Source: Brevibacterium casei CIP 102111
Lineage (GTDB): Bacteria; Actinomycetota; Actinomycetes; Actinomycetales; Brevibacteriaceae
Reading direction: 5' to 3'
Assembly: GCF_900169275.1 (NCBI RefSeq)
Contig: NZ_FXZC01000001.1
Location: 682,001-746,000, forward strand
Length of the DNA stretch: 64,000 bases
Under the pieces are notes generated by a model that saw nothing but the letters and a program-made list of their open reading frames with translations, had not been told where the DNA came from and ran no database searches. The position numbers and the translations under genes are program-made. Positions 16,663 to 25,149 of this stretch are shown piece after piece; the first letter of the stretch is position 1; each line of letters opens with the position of its first letter.

Positions 16663-17370
16663 TCAGCTGTCCGTGTCGGCGATCGAGGCGACGAGCGCCT
16701 CGGCGACCTCCGGCTCCTCGACTCCGATGAGCCGGCCGTGGTCGAGGAAGGCGATGCGGTCGGCGAGGATCTTCGCATCCTCGAGGTTCGACGTCGCATA
16801 GAGGGTGGTGAGCCCGAAGTCCTGCTGGAGGTCCTTGATGAGGCGGACGGTGTCGGCCTGGTGCTCGGGCACGAGGTTGACGACGGGTTCGTCCATGATG
16901 AGGACCTTGGGCTCGCGCACGATCGCCCGGGCCAGCGCGATCGTCTGTCGCTGCAGGGGAGAGAGGTCCCCGGGCACGGAGTCGAGGATCGAGCTCAGTC
17001 CGATCTTCTCGGCCACGGACTCGACTCGGGAGGCGATCTCCTCGGCGGGCAGACCGTCGATGCGCAGCGCGAAGCCGAGGTTGTCGCGCACGCTCATGTG
17101 CGGGTAGAGGGCGTAGGACTCGAGCGCGAGCGTGACGTCGCGGTCGTTGACGGCGGCGTGGGTGACGTCGACGCCGTCGATGAGGATCGTCCCCGACCTC
17201 GGAGCCTCAAGTCCGTGGAGCATGCGCAGGATCGTCGACTTGCCCGATCCTGAGGGGCCGTAGAGGACGAGGAACTCGCCGTCGTCGATGAAGAGATTGA
17301 ACGGATGGACCGAAGGGGACACCGTGTTCTCGTACGCGTGGCTGAGGCCATTCAACGACACTGTTGACAT
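16663..17370 (-). CDS. Degenerate ABC ATP-binding protein (MalK/UgpC-like domain)
   Basis: 235 residues, one nucleotide-binding domain without a C-terminal TOBE domain. Walker A is intact (GPSGSGKST, residues 38-46), as is Walker B with its catalytic Glu (VLIMDEP, 156-162). Four other motifs are altered. The Q-loop Gln is Glu84 (LESYALYP). The signature LSGGQ reads LSPLQ (136-140). The D-loop NLD reads NLV (165-167). The H-switch His is Ser194 (YATSN). Such a protein may bind ATP but is unlikely to hydrolyse it as a homodimer. No permease gene is nearby; the partner is the DUF4032 gene 3 nt downstream. A TAGGAT box lies at 17440-17445. Confidence 0.88.
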   Translation of the reverse strand: MSTVSLNGLSHAYENTVSPSVHPFNLFIDDGEFLVLYGPSGSGKSTILRMLHGLEAPRSGTILIDGVDVTHAAVNDRDVTLALESYALYPHMSVRDNLGFALRIDGLPAEEIASRVESVAEKIGLSSILDSVPGDLSPLQRQTIALARAIVREPKVLIMDEPVVNLVPEHQADTVRLIKDLQQDFGLTTLYATSNLEDAKILADRIAFLDHGRLIGVEEPEVAEALVASIADTDS

Positions 17371-17671
17371 GTCAGCTCCTTCTCCGTCGGCCGTGAGCAG
17401 CAGGTCGTCGGTGACCTGCAGGGATGCTCAGTCCCCTTCATCCTATGCGGTCGCCGCCGCCCGGAGATAGGGACTTCGACACAGCGTAGAGTGATTCTCA
17501 GCACTGTGACAGCGCATGTGCACGGGCCTGAACGCGGGCTGAGTCGAACCTCGCCGAGGCGGTCGACGGGATCCGTCGACGGTGGCCGACCAGTGAGGCC
17601 GACCAGCAGAGCCGACCAGCGGAGCCGATCGACAGAGCCGACCAGCAGAGCCGATCAGTAGACTCGGGACC
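17371..17671. other. 301-bp divergent spacer between ABC and LacI genes
   Basis: No gene seen. It holds a likely -10 box for the ABC gene on the minus strand (ATCCTA on plus, 17440-17445), the dyad CAGGTC-N6-GACCTG (17401-17418), a TAGAGT box on plus at 17487-17492, a GCCGAGGCGG word near 17551, and a six-unit 13-bp tandem array (17585-17662) that runs into the LacI promoter. Confidence 0.6.
17585..17662 (+). repeat. Six 13-bp tandem repeats at a LacI-gene promoter
   Basis: Units of 13 bp start at 17585, 17598, 17611, 17624, 17637 and 17650, with consensus GCCGACCAGCAGA. The last unit ends in the TAGACT -10 box (17659-17664), which lies 7 nt before the ATG of the LacI gene. The repeats therefore occupy the -35 and upstream region. 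They may be an iterated operator, or simply slippage-prone DNA. Confidence 0.75.
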
Positions 17672-18652
17672 ATGAGGGTCACGCTCGAGGAGGTCGCCGC
17701 ACGCGCAGGTGTGTCCCTGGCGACCGTGTCCCGGGTGATCGGACGCCGCGGAGCCGTCGCCGAGACGACGCGGGCCGCCGTGCTCACCGCGATGGACGAA
17801 CTCGGCTACACCCGCTCGACCCTGCTGCCCGAGTCTCCGCGCCGCCTCGTCGCCGTCGGAGCCCCCGGCAATCCCGAGTACTGGCAGACGCAGGTGTGCA
17901 CCCGCGTGGCCACCGCCCTCCAGGACCAGGGGCTGCTCATCACCCGCCCGCCCGTCGAGACCGACTCCGCGCCGCTCGACATCGCGATCGCCGCGGGTGC
18001 CGTCGCGCTCGTCACCCCGACTCTGACCTCCCTGCACACCTCCATCCCGTGCATCCGCGTCGACGAGCAGTCGGCGAGCCTGGCCGAGGGCGGGACCGGC
18101 GACATCATCGCCGCCCGCCTCGACCTCGGCGGGGGGATGACGACGGCGTTCGAGCATCTGCGCGCGATCGGACACCGTCGCATCGGTCTCATCTGCAACG
18201 ACACCGGGGAGCTCGCGACCCAGCTGATCCAGCGCTTCCTCGCCGAGCATCCCGCACGGTCCTACGGACTGCCGCTTGAGGACTGGATCGCCCCGGTCCC
18301 GAAGTCCTTCTCGGGCGGCTCCCGGGCGATCCTCGAACTCAAGGACGCGACGTGCACGGCCGTCATCGTCCAGTCCGCGCTCCAGCTCCACGGGGCGCTG
18401 CACGGACTGCGGAACCGCCGCCTCCAGGTGCCGCGGGACATGTCGCTCGTCGGCTTCGGCGACTCGCCGACGATGCGCTTCACCGGGCCGCCGGCGACCG
18501 TGCTCGGCATCGACGTCAACGGTCTCTCCCAGGCGCTCATCGAGGCCACGCTGAGCACCCTGCGGATCACCCCCGGGGGTCCTGCCACCGTCCCGCCGGT
18601 CTTCCGCCCGCGCCTCTTCGCGAGGGGCTCGACCGCGGCGGCGAGGCAGTGA
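17672..18652 (+). CDS. LacI-family transcriptional regulator
   Basis: 326 residues. The N-terminal LacI HTH with hinge reads MRVTLEEVAARAGVSLATVSRVIG, followed by TRAAVLTAMDELGYTRS. A periplasmic-binding-protein-like effector domain follows, with HLRAIGHRRIGLICND and VPRDMSLVGFGDSPTMRFTGPPATVLGID. It is probably leaderless (TAGACT 7 nt before ATG). Its stop overlaps the ATG of a second LacI gene by one base. No sugar-transport operon is adjacent; the trehalose genes otsAB are convergent downstream. Effector and targets are unknown. Confidence 0.9.
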   Translation: MRVTLEEVAARAGVSLATVSRVIGRRGAVAETTRAAVLTAMDELGYTRSTLLPESPRRLVAVGAPGNPEYWQTQVCTRVATALQDQGLLITRPPVETDSAPLDIAIAAGAVALVTPTLTSLHTSIPCIRVDEQSASLAEGGTGDIIAARLDLGGGMTTAFEHLRAIGHRRIGLICNDTGELATQLIQRFLAEHPARSYGLPLEDWIAPVPKSFSGGSRAILELKDATCTAVIVQSALQLHGALHGLRNRRLQVPRDMSLVGFGDSPTMRFTGPPATVLGIDVNGLSQALIEATLSTLRITPGGPATVPPVFRPRLFARGSTAAARQ

Positions 18653-19701
18653 TGGGCGCCTCCTCGAAGCAGGTGCGCCTGGCCGAGATCGCCGACCTCG
18701 CCGGGGTCTCGACGGCCACGGTCTCCCGTGCGCTGCGGGACCCGGGAGCGGTCTCGGCCGCCTCGGCGGAGAAGGTGCGCCAGGCGCTCTCCGTCCTCGG
18801 CATCGAGACCCCGGCGGTGAACCCGTCCGGCATCCCCCTCATCGCCCTCGTCCGCCCGTCCGCCCCCGCCGGCAACGTCGACCCGTACACGAACCTCTTC
18901 GAGATCCTCACCAACCGGATGTTCGCCCAGGGCATCGCCGTCGTCCACGTCGAAGCCGAACTCGAGCGCACCGAGGCGATCGCCGATTCCCTGCTCGGCC
19001 CGGTCGCCGAGCACGGAGGCGAATCCTCGGGTCCGCGGATCGCCGGAGCGATCGTCCTCGGCGGGGGAGCGGCCGGGGCGCTCGCGGCCAGACTCTCCGA
19101 GCGCGGGCTGCCGCTCATCCGCGTCTCGAACGCCCGCCACGACGACGGGATCTCCCGCATCGTCCTCGACGCCTCCGACGGCATCGCCACCGCCGTCCAG
19201 CATCTCGTCCACCTGGGGCACCGGCGCATCGGTCTCGCCGTGCTCAGAGACACGGCCGCGGCCGCCCGGATCGCCGGGTTCCGCCGGTCGATGGCAAGCG
19301 TCCTCCACATTCCCGCGACCCGCGATCAGGCCCCCGTCGTCGAGGCCGCGGGCGGACCGATGGCAGGGGTCGCGGCTGCCGAGGAGCTCCTCGACCTCGG
19401 GTGCACCGCGGTCATCGCGTGCGCCCCCTCGCTCTCCTTCGGCATCCTCGAGGCCGCGGCGCGCGCTCGCCTCGACGTCCCCCGGGACCTCTCGCTGCTC
19501 ACGGTCGGCGATATGCCTGACGCCGATGTCATCGCCCCACCGCTCTCCCAGGTCAGCTACGACTGGGAGACGGTCGCGGCCTCCGCGCTCGACGAAGTGG
19601 AGGCGATGATCGCCGCCCCGACGCGAGCGAGACGGGTCGACTACTCGGTCACTCCCGACCTCGTCCTCCGCGCCAGCGCCGTGCCCCCGCAGCGGAGGTA
19701 G
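18652..19701 (+). CDS. Second LacI-family transcriptional regulator, overlapping the first
   Basis: 349 residues from ATG 18652, which shares its A with the preceding TGA (TGATG). The HTH reads VRLAEIADLAGVSTATVSRALRDPG, and the effector domain contains HLVHLGHRRIGLAVL and VPRDLSLLTVGDMPDADVIAPPLSQV. The two LacI proteins are clearly different in sequence, so this is not a recent duplication. Tandem coupled LacI genes are uncommon; heterodimer formation or sequential control is possible. The gene ends facing otsB across a repeat-rich spacer. Confidence 0.9.
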   Translation: MGASSKQVRLAEIADLAGVSTATVSRALRDPGAVSAASAEKVRQALSVLGIETPAVNPSGIPLIALVRPSAPAGNVDPYTNLFEILTNRMFAQGIAVVHVEAELERTEAIADSLLGPVAEHGGESSGPRIAGAIVLGGGAAGALAARLSERGLPLIRVSNARHDDGISRIVLDASDGIATAVQHLVHLGHRRIGLAVLRDTAAAARIAGFRRSMASVLHIPATRDQAPVVEAAGGPMAGVAAAEELLDLGCTAVIACAPSLSFGILEAAARARLDVPRDLSLLTVGDMPDADVIAPPLSQVSYDWETVAASALDEVEAMIAAPTRARRVDYSVTPDLVLRASAVPPQRR

Positions 19702-19768
19702 GGCGCGGGGCCTGGACCTCGATGCCCTGCGGAGTTGCCCGCACATGGTGTCGTCGCCCGTGCGCCTG

Positions 19769-19909
19769 CGATTTGCTGGTCACTGCGCCGAGGCTGGCGG
19801 GCCGAATCGAGCTGATCGACCTCGGCGGAGTGACCAGCAAATCCTGCAGGCCTCGGCGGAGCGACCAGCAAATCCTGCAGGCCTCGGCGGAGCGACCAGC
19901 AAATCCTGC
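19769..19909. repeat. Repeat family B: inverted copy plus three 31-bp direct units
   Basis: Three direct units start at 19820, 19851 and 19882 (31-bp period), each with CCTCGGCGGAG followed by (T/C)GACCAGCAAATCCTG. An inverted copy with GATTTGCTGGTCACTG lies at 19769-19793 and can pair with the first unit as a stem of about 24 bp. The block sits between the convergent ends of LacI and otsB, so it may terminate both. The same architecture, more diverged, occurs at 26102-26212. There are no variable spacers, so this is not CRISPR. Confidence 0.8.
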
Positions 19910-19925
19910 CCAGGCGGCGTCCGCG

Positions 19926-20861
19926 TCAGGAGGCAGTGAACTCCGCGCGCTCGTCGGCGAGGCGGGTGAGGAGGGTCGCGACGGCGTCGGGGTCGGCGAT
20001 GCGCAGCTCGGCCTGCGTCGGTGCCGATCCGACCTTGATGCCGACCCCGGTGACCTCGGGCCGCATCTCCGCGAGTTCGGCGAAGGCGTCCTCGTCGGTG
20101 ATGTCGTCGCCGAGGTAGAGGGCCGCTGTCGGGTGCACCTCGGCGACCAGCGCCCGGATGCCGGTGCCCTTCGTCGCCTGGCTCACGGCGAGTTCGGTGA
20201 TGTCGTGTCCCTCGATGACGCGGATGCCGCCGTGTTCGGCCTGGACCGAGACGACGTGCTCGCGCAGGGACGCGGCGAGTCCGGGTGCCATTCCTCGCGT
20301 GTGCACGGTGCGGGAGTAGGGTTTGCGTTCGATCCGCAGGTCGAAGCCCTCGCGGTCGCTGAGCGTCGTCAGCTCGGCGAGGTGGTCATCGATCGCCGCG
20401 AGCAGTTCTTCCTCGTCGTTCGTCACGGCGTTCGCCTCGGTCGGGTCCGGCGCCGAGGCGGTCGCCGCGGACTCCGTCCCCGAGGCGGTCGCTGCGGACT
20501 CCGTCCCCGAGGCGTCCTGCCCCGGGCCGAGGTCGATCTCCGCCCCGTGGGAGCCGACGATCATCGCCGAGGCCGGAGGATCGGCGAGCCCGCGCAGGGT
20601 CGCGACGTCCCGTCCGGAGACGAGCGCGAGCTGCGTGTTCGGCAGGGTCGCGATCCTCGCGATCGCCTCCGCCGAGGCGGGCAGGACCCGACTGAGGGAG
20701 GGGTCGTCCTGCAAGGGGGCGAGCACGCCGTCGAAGTCGAGGGCGACGAGGAGGTCGTCCGCCTCGGCGAGGGGGTGCAGATCCACGTCAGCGGGGTCGC
20801 TGAGCGGAGGAGTGAGGGAATCGGAAACGGCAGGCGGCATCGAGGTCGAGTCCGAGGTCAC
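19926..20861 (-). CDS. otsB: Trehalose-6-phosphate phosphatase
   Basis: 311 residues, HAD superfamily. The nucleophile motif is LVALDFDGVLAPL (DxDG), the second motif is ALVSGRD, and the C-terminal metal motif is YLGDDITDEDAF. It dephosphorylates trehalose 6-phosphate from OtsA to trehalose. I start at GTG 20861, which has GGAG 6 nt upstream (20867-20870) overlapping the otsA stop; an internal ATG 21 nt later is the alternative. A 9-residue duplication (SGTESAATA twice, from a 27-bp DNA repeat near 20459-20516) makes an expanded loop after the SHGAEIDLG motif. Confidence 0.92.
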   Translation of the reverse strand: MTSDSTSMPPAVSDSLTPPLSDPADVDLHPLAEADDLLVALDFDGVLAPLQDDPSLSRVLPASAEAIARIATLPNTQLALVSGRDVATLRGLADPPASAMIVGSHGAEIDLGPGQDASGTESAATASGTESAATASAPDPTEANAVTNDEEELLAAIDDHLAELTTLSDREGFDLRIERKPYSRTVHTRGMAPGLAASLREHVVSVQAEHGGIRVIEGHDITELAVSQATKGTGIRALVAEVHPTAALYLGDDITDEDAFAELAEMRPEVTGVGIKVGSAPTQAELRIADPDAVATLLTRLADERAEFTAS

Positions 20862-20869
20862 GGCGGCTC

Positions 20870-22600
20870 CTAGGTCGCTGAACGGGTGTCGGGAGTGGAC
20901 TGCGCGCCGTCGGTCGACGCAGGCGTGGAGGACGAGGGTGCGGCCGCGGGCGTCGCAGACGGCACCGGGGCGACCGGCGAGCGCTCGGGCACCGGAGCCG
21001 ATTCGGGCGCTGGAGTCGTCTCCTGGCCGGGAGTCGTGTCCTGGGCTGGAGCCGTCTCCTGGGCTGGAGTCGACGGTGCCTGTTCGGGGGCGGCCGGCTG
21101 GGCAGCGGGACGGCCCTGCGGGGCGGGACGGTCGGGGACGACGGCCTCGGGGGTGTCGCGGATCGCATCGAGCTCGGCGAGGAACTTCTTCGACCACGCG
21201 CTCACGGTGTCGGTCCGCACTTTCTTGCGCATCTGCCGCATCCGCCGGCTGCGCGTCTTCGGATCCATGTTCACGGCCTCGAGGATGCCGGCCTTGAGGT
21301 TGCCGATGTCGTGCGGGTTGACGAGCACCGCGCCGGCCAGCTGCTCGGCGGCTCCGGCGAACTCCGAGAGGACGAGCGCACCGTCGTCGTGGAGGCGGCA
21401 GGCGACGTACTCCTTGGCCACGAGGTTCATCCCGTCGCGCAGGGCGGTGACGAGCATGACGTCGGCGGCGATGAAGAACGCCGTCATCTCATCGCGCGGG
21501 TACGAGTGGTGGAGGTAGTGGACGGCGATCGAGCCGATGTCGGCCTGCTCGCCGTTGATCCGTCCCACTGCGAGCTCGACGTCGTGGCGGATGAGCTTGT
21601 ACTGCTCGAGCCGCTCCCTGGACGGGGTGGCGATCTGGATGAGGACGATGTCCTCGACGTCGAGTCTGCCTTCGGCGAGGAGCTCGCCGAACGCCTTGAG
21701 CCGGTGCCGGATGCCCTTCGTGTAGTCCATCCGGTCGACGCCGAGCATGATCACCTTGGGATTGCCGACCTCCTCGCGGATCTGCGCGGCCCGTTCGATG
21801 ATCTTCGGGTCGGCGGCGAGCTCTTCGAGGTAGGGGGTGTCGATGGAGATGGGGAACGCCTCGGCGCGCACGAGGTGACCGGGAAGGTCGCCGTCGGCGG
21901 GGACGGTGACCGTCGAGCCCTTCGTCGTGAAGCCGAGCCGACCGCGCACGGCCCGACGGAAGTTCGCGGCGTCCGCGGGGCGCTGGAAGCCGATGAGGTC
22001 GGCGCCGAGGAGGCCGCGGAGGATCTCGTCGCGCCACGGCAGCTGCGCGAAGAGTTCGAACGGCGGGAAGGGGATGTGGTTGAAGAAGCCGATCCGCAGA
22101 TCCGGGCGCATCCGGCGGACGAGCTGCGGGACGAGCTGGAGCTGGTAGTCGTGGACCCACACGGTCGCGGACTCGGCGGCCACCTCGGCGACCTTCTGCG
22201 CGAAGCGCTCATTCACCCGTACATACGCGTCCCACCACGTCCGGTGGTACTCGGGCGGGGCGATGACGTCGTGGTAGAGCGGCCACAGGGTGGCGTTGGA
22301 GAACCCTTCGTAGTACCTGAGGACATCCTCATTTGTCAGGGTCACCGGGATGAGATGCATCCCATCGATGGTGAAGGGGTCGAGGTCGACGTCGGCGACA
22401 CCCGTCCAGCCGATCCACGCCCCCTCCTGCGCTTTCATGACCGGGGCGACTGCGGTGACCAAACCCCCAGGTGAGGTACGCCATTCGCGATCGGGATCGG
22501 ATGCGTCGCGATCGACGGGGAGTCGGTTCGCGACGACGACGAAATCACTCTCGCCGAACGGTTCCGCAGTCTCGGATCCAGCGGCGTCGACGGTGCTCAT
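20870..22600 (-). CDS. otsA: Trehalose-6-phosphate synthase with long Pro/Ala/Thr-rich tail
   Basis: 576 residues. The GT20 glycosyltransferase core (about residues 15-485) makes trehalose 6-phosphate from UDP-glucose and glucose 6-phosphate. Motifs include VVVANRLPVDRD, AWIGWTG, VWVHDYQLQLVPQLVRRMRPDLRIGFFNHIPFPP, VDRMDYTKGI and the acceptor/donor segment ALRDGMNLVAKEYVA. The last 85 or so residues are a Pro/Ala/Thr/Glu-rich low-complexity tail (repeating TPAQET-like units), absent from E. coli OtsA (about 470 residues). otsB follows 8 bp downstream, so they form an operon. Confidence 0.94.
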   Translation of the reverse strand: MSTVDAAGSETAEPFGESDFVVVANRLPVDRDASDPDREWRTSPGGLVTAVAPVMKAQEGAWIGWTGVADVDLDPFTIDGMHLIPVTLTNEDVLRYYEGFSNATLWPLYHDVIAPPEYHRTWWDAYVRVNERFAQKVAEVAAESATVWVHDYQLQLVPQLVRRMRPDLRIGFFNHIPFPPFELFAQLPWRDEILRGLLGADLIGFQRPADAANFRRAVRGRLGFTTKGSTVTVPADGDLPGHLVRAEAFPISIDTPYLEELAADPKIIERAAQIREEVGNPKVIMLGVDRMDYTKGIRHRLKAFGELLAEGRLDVEDIVLIQIATPSRERLEQYKLIRHDVELAVGRINGEQADIGSIAVHYLHHSYPRDEMTAFFIAADVMLVTALRDGMNLVAKEYVACRLHDDGALVLSEFAGAAEQLAGAVLVNPHDIGNLKAGILEAVNMDPKTRSRRMRQMRKKVRTDTVSAWSKKFLAELDAIRDTPEAVVPDRPAPQGRPAAQPAAPEQAPSTPAQETAPAQDTTPGQETTPAPESAPVPERSPVAPVPSATPAAAPSSSTPASTDGAQSTPDTRSAT

Positions 22601-22662
22601 CTGCGCCTCCTCAAGTCTCGTTGCTTGGAACGAACTCTACTCGCTCGACTACCCTTGTGACC

Positions 22663-24819
22663 GTGATGGTTCAGGATCTGGGAGGCTACCGCCTCATCGA
22701 GGAGCTCGGCTCGGGCGGCATGGGTGTCGTCTACCTCGGTGTCGACGGCGGCAACAATCCTGTCGCCGTCAAGGTCCTCCACCCGCACATCGCCAGCGAC
22801 GAGACCGCGCGCAAGCGTCTGGCCAGGGAGGTGAGGACGCTGCGGCGGATCCGCCATCCCCGCATCGCCGAGGTGCTCGACGCCGAGCTCGACTCCGCGC
22901 AGCCCTTCATCATCACCGAGTTCGTCGACGGTCAGACGCTCTCCGACGACGTCCGGGACAACGGTCCCTTCGCCGAGGACGAGCTCGTCCATTTCGGTCA
23001 TGCCCTCCTCGACGCTCTCGGTGCCGTCCATGACTCCGGTGTCATCCACCGCGACCTCAAACCGGCGAACGTCATGATCATGGACGGGGAGCCGATGGTC
23101 ATCGACTTCGGCATCGCCCAGGTCGCCGACGAGGTGCGGGTGACCGCGACGGGGCTGGTCATGGGCACGCCCGGCTACCTCTCCCCGGAGATCGCCGACG
23201 GCAAGTCGTCGTCGGAGAAGACCGACTGGTGGGGCTGGGCTGCGACGATGGCGTTCGCGGCGACCGGCCGCAACCCCTACGGCGCGGGACCGCTCGAAGC
23301 GGTGCTCGGCCGAGTGGCGCTCGGCAAGTTCGACCTCGCTGATACCCCACGCAACTTCGTCCCCCTGCTCAAGGCCTGCCTCGACCCGAAGCCGGAGAGG
23401 CGCCCGAGCGGGCAGATGATCCTCGATGCGCTCGTCGACATCGAATCGGGGCGCATGCCGCAGCTCGGCTCCGGATCGGGCCCCGGGGTCCAGCGCACCG
23501 CCGTCATGCCGGCCGTCGACGAATCGCGGTCCGGGGCGCCCGGCGGCGGAGACTCGGCCGATGGCCGGGGAGTGCTGCGCGGGGGATATCCGGGACAGGA
23601 TCCGCACGGGGGCGCCGTGGTCGGGGGAGCTGCCATGGGCGGGGCTGCCGTCGGCGGTGCGATGGCTGCGGGGATGTCCGGCGGCGGGAATGCCGCTGCG
23701 GGTCAGGCCGCTGCTGGCCATGCCGCTGCGGGTCCGCGAGGCGGTCAGGACATGATGCCGGGCCGCGGGTACGCTCCGGCGCAGTCTCCCGGGACGACGA
23801 ACTTCGCAGGTCAGCCGGGTTCCTCGGCGCCGGGACAGCAGCATCCGGGGCAGCGTCCGTTCCCGGGGGAGTCGTCCCAGGGCCAGCGCTTCGCCCAGGG
23901 CCCGTCCGCCGGGCAGGCGCCGATGCGCCCGACCTCCCTCCATCCGGGGGCCGGCCAGTCGGGCTTCGACCCCCGCGGCGGGACGATGCGCCAGGCCACG
24001 GCGGGTCCCGTGCGCAATCCCAACGGCGCCATCCAGGCCGCGCCGGGCTCGGCGCTCGCCGGTGCCGACCTCGGCAGCCGCGGCTACGGGCCAGGCGATG
24101 TCACGGCAGGCGGGTGGTCGGGCCAGGGCGGACATGCCGGTCGTGGTCCCGTCGGCATCGGCCCCGTCGGGCATGAGGGCGGCGGTCCAGGAATCCAGCC
24201 CGGCGAGCAGTGGGCGCCGCTGACCTACCGCTCCATCCGCACGGGCGGATGGGTCGTCTTCGCCCTCGTCGTCTTCGCGGCGGTGATCATGCCGCTCAGT
24301 CCGCTCGTCATCACCGCGTTCTCCTTCGCCTGGTCGGTGCTCGCGCGCACGGCCACCCGTCTCGACCGCAAGGTCCAGCGCTACCGCTATGAGCGTGGCG
24401 AGGACGGCGGCGGAACGCTGCGGTCGGTCGCCTCGGCGCCGGGAGCGCTGCTGGCATCCGTGCTCACCTCGGTGGCGACGTTCCTCCTTCCCGCGATCGC
24501 GGGGGTAGCGATGCTCGTGCTCACCAGGCTCGACGTCGCAGGCATCGTCCCCGGCGAGCTCTCCGAGCAGTGGTCGGTATGGGCGGCAGCGGCTGCCGGC
24601 GGCCTCGTCCTCTGGGTCGGTCCGGGGGCTGCGAGCCTGCGCTACGGTTCGCGGCTCATCGTCTCCGGGGCGACCCGCAATGGCCTGGGCAGGCTCATCG
24701 CCCTCGGCGTCATCGCCGTACTCATTGTGCTCGCGATCATGGTCATCACCTCCGGTGCCGCGATGAACTGGTGGCCTCTGCCCGAAAGCCCGTTTGCGTG
24801 GCTGCCGGGACCTGTCTGA
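22663..24819 (+). CDS. Membrane-anchored serine/threonine protein kinase
   Basis: 718 residues from GTG 22663 (717 from ATG 22666). The kinase domain (about 5-270) is complete: Gly loop LGSGGMGVVYLG, VAVKVL, HRDLKPANVM, DFGIAQV and GTPGYLSPE. It is followed by about 240 residues of Gly/Ala/Pro/Gln-rich disordered linker and then about four TM helices (from about residue 525). This differs from the single-TM, PASTA-carrying PknB type. TACCCT (22650-22655) lies 7 nt before GTG 22663, suggesting a leaderless mRNA. It is divergent from otsA. Substrates are unknown. Confidence 0.9.
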   Translation: MMVQDLGGYRLIEELGSGGMGVVYLGVDGGNNPVAVKVLHPHIASDETARKRLAREVRTLRRIRHPRIAEVLDAELDSAQPFIITEFVDGQTLSDDVRDNGPFAEDELVHFGHALLDALGAVHDSGVIHRDLKPANVMIMDGEPMVIDFGIAQVADEVRVTATGLVMGTPGYLSPEIADGKSSSEKTDWWGWAATMAFAATGRNPYGAGPLEAVLGRVALGKFDLADTPRNFVPLLKACLDPKPERRPSGQMILDALVDIESGRMPQLGSGSGPGVQRTAVMPAVDESRSGAPGGGDSADGRGVLRGGYPGQDPHGGAVVGGAAMGGAAVGGAMAAGMSGGGNAAAGQAAAGHAAAGPRGGQDMMPGRGYAPAQSPGTTNFAGQPGSSAPGQQHPGQRPFPGESSQGQRFAQGPSAGQAPMRPTSLHPGAGQSGFDPRGGTMRQATAGPVRNPNGAIQAAPGSALAGADLGSRGYGPGDVTAGGWSGQGGHAGRGPVGIGPVGHEGGGPGIQPGEQWAPLTYRSIRTGGWVVFALVVFAAVIMPLSPLVITAFSFAWSVLARTATRLDRKVQRYRYERGEDGGGTLRSVASAPGALLASVLTSVATFLLPAIAGVAMLVLTRLDVAGIVPGELSEQWSVWAAAAAGGLVLWVGPGAASLRYGSRLIVSGATRNGLGRLIALGVIAVLIVLAIMVITSGAAMNWWPLPESPFAWLPGPV

Positions 24820-25149
24820 GAGTCTCCCCGGCGTTTGCGGGACGGAGGGCATGGGCCGTACGGAACGAGGGGTGGCCTCGGCGGGGATGATCGCACCGGA
24901 GGACCCGGCCGTGGAAGGCGGTTGAGCACTGCGCACGGGAGGGGGTCGAGCCCCGCGCAGGGGAAGGGGTCGAGCCCCGCGCATGGGCGACGATTGCGAT
25001 GATTGAACCTTGAATTTCACTGGGAGTCGCGTGACAGGCGATTTCGGTACAGTGGGAGCGTCGGGGCGGAGCACCGCCCGACGGGTCTGATGTCGGTTCG
25101 CGCCGACCGGGACCGCCCCCCAGTCGGACGATCGACAACGTGAGGAACC
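24820..25149. other. 330-bp spacer with short direct repeats and a promoter
   Basis: No gene seen. GGGGTCGAGCCCCGCGCA occurs twice in a row (about 24943-24984) with a third partial copy just before. A TACAGT -10-like box (25048-25053) precedes a GC-rich leader of about 85 nt that can fold into hairpins, leading to the DsbA-like gene (GAGGAACC before ATG). Confidence 0.5.

Noticed and set aside
16663-17370. Normal sugar-import ABC ATPase (MalK/UgpC)
   Set aside because: No TOBE domain, four altered catalytic motifs and no permease or binding-protein genes nearby.
17585-17662. Possible CRISPR or iteron origin
   Set aside because: Units of 13 bp have no spacers, and no replication gene is near; the position at a LacI promoter fits regulation better.
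19820-19909. Possible CRISPR array
   Set aside because: The 31-bp units are directly adjacent with no variable spacers and no cas genes nearby.
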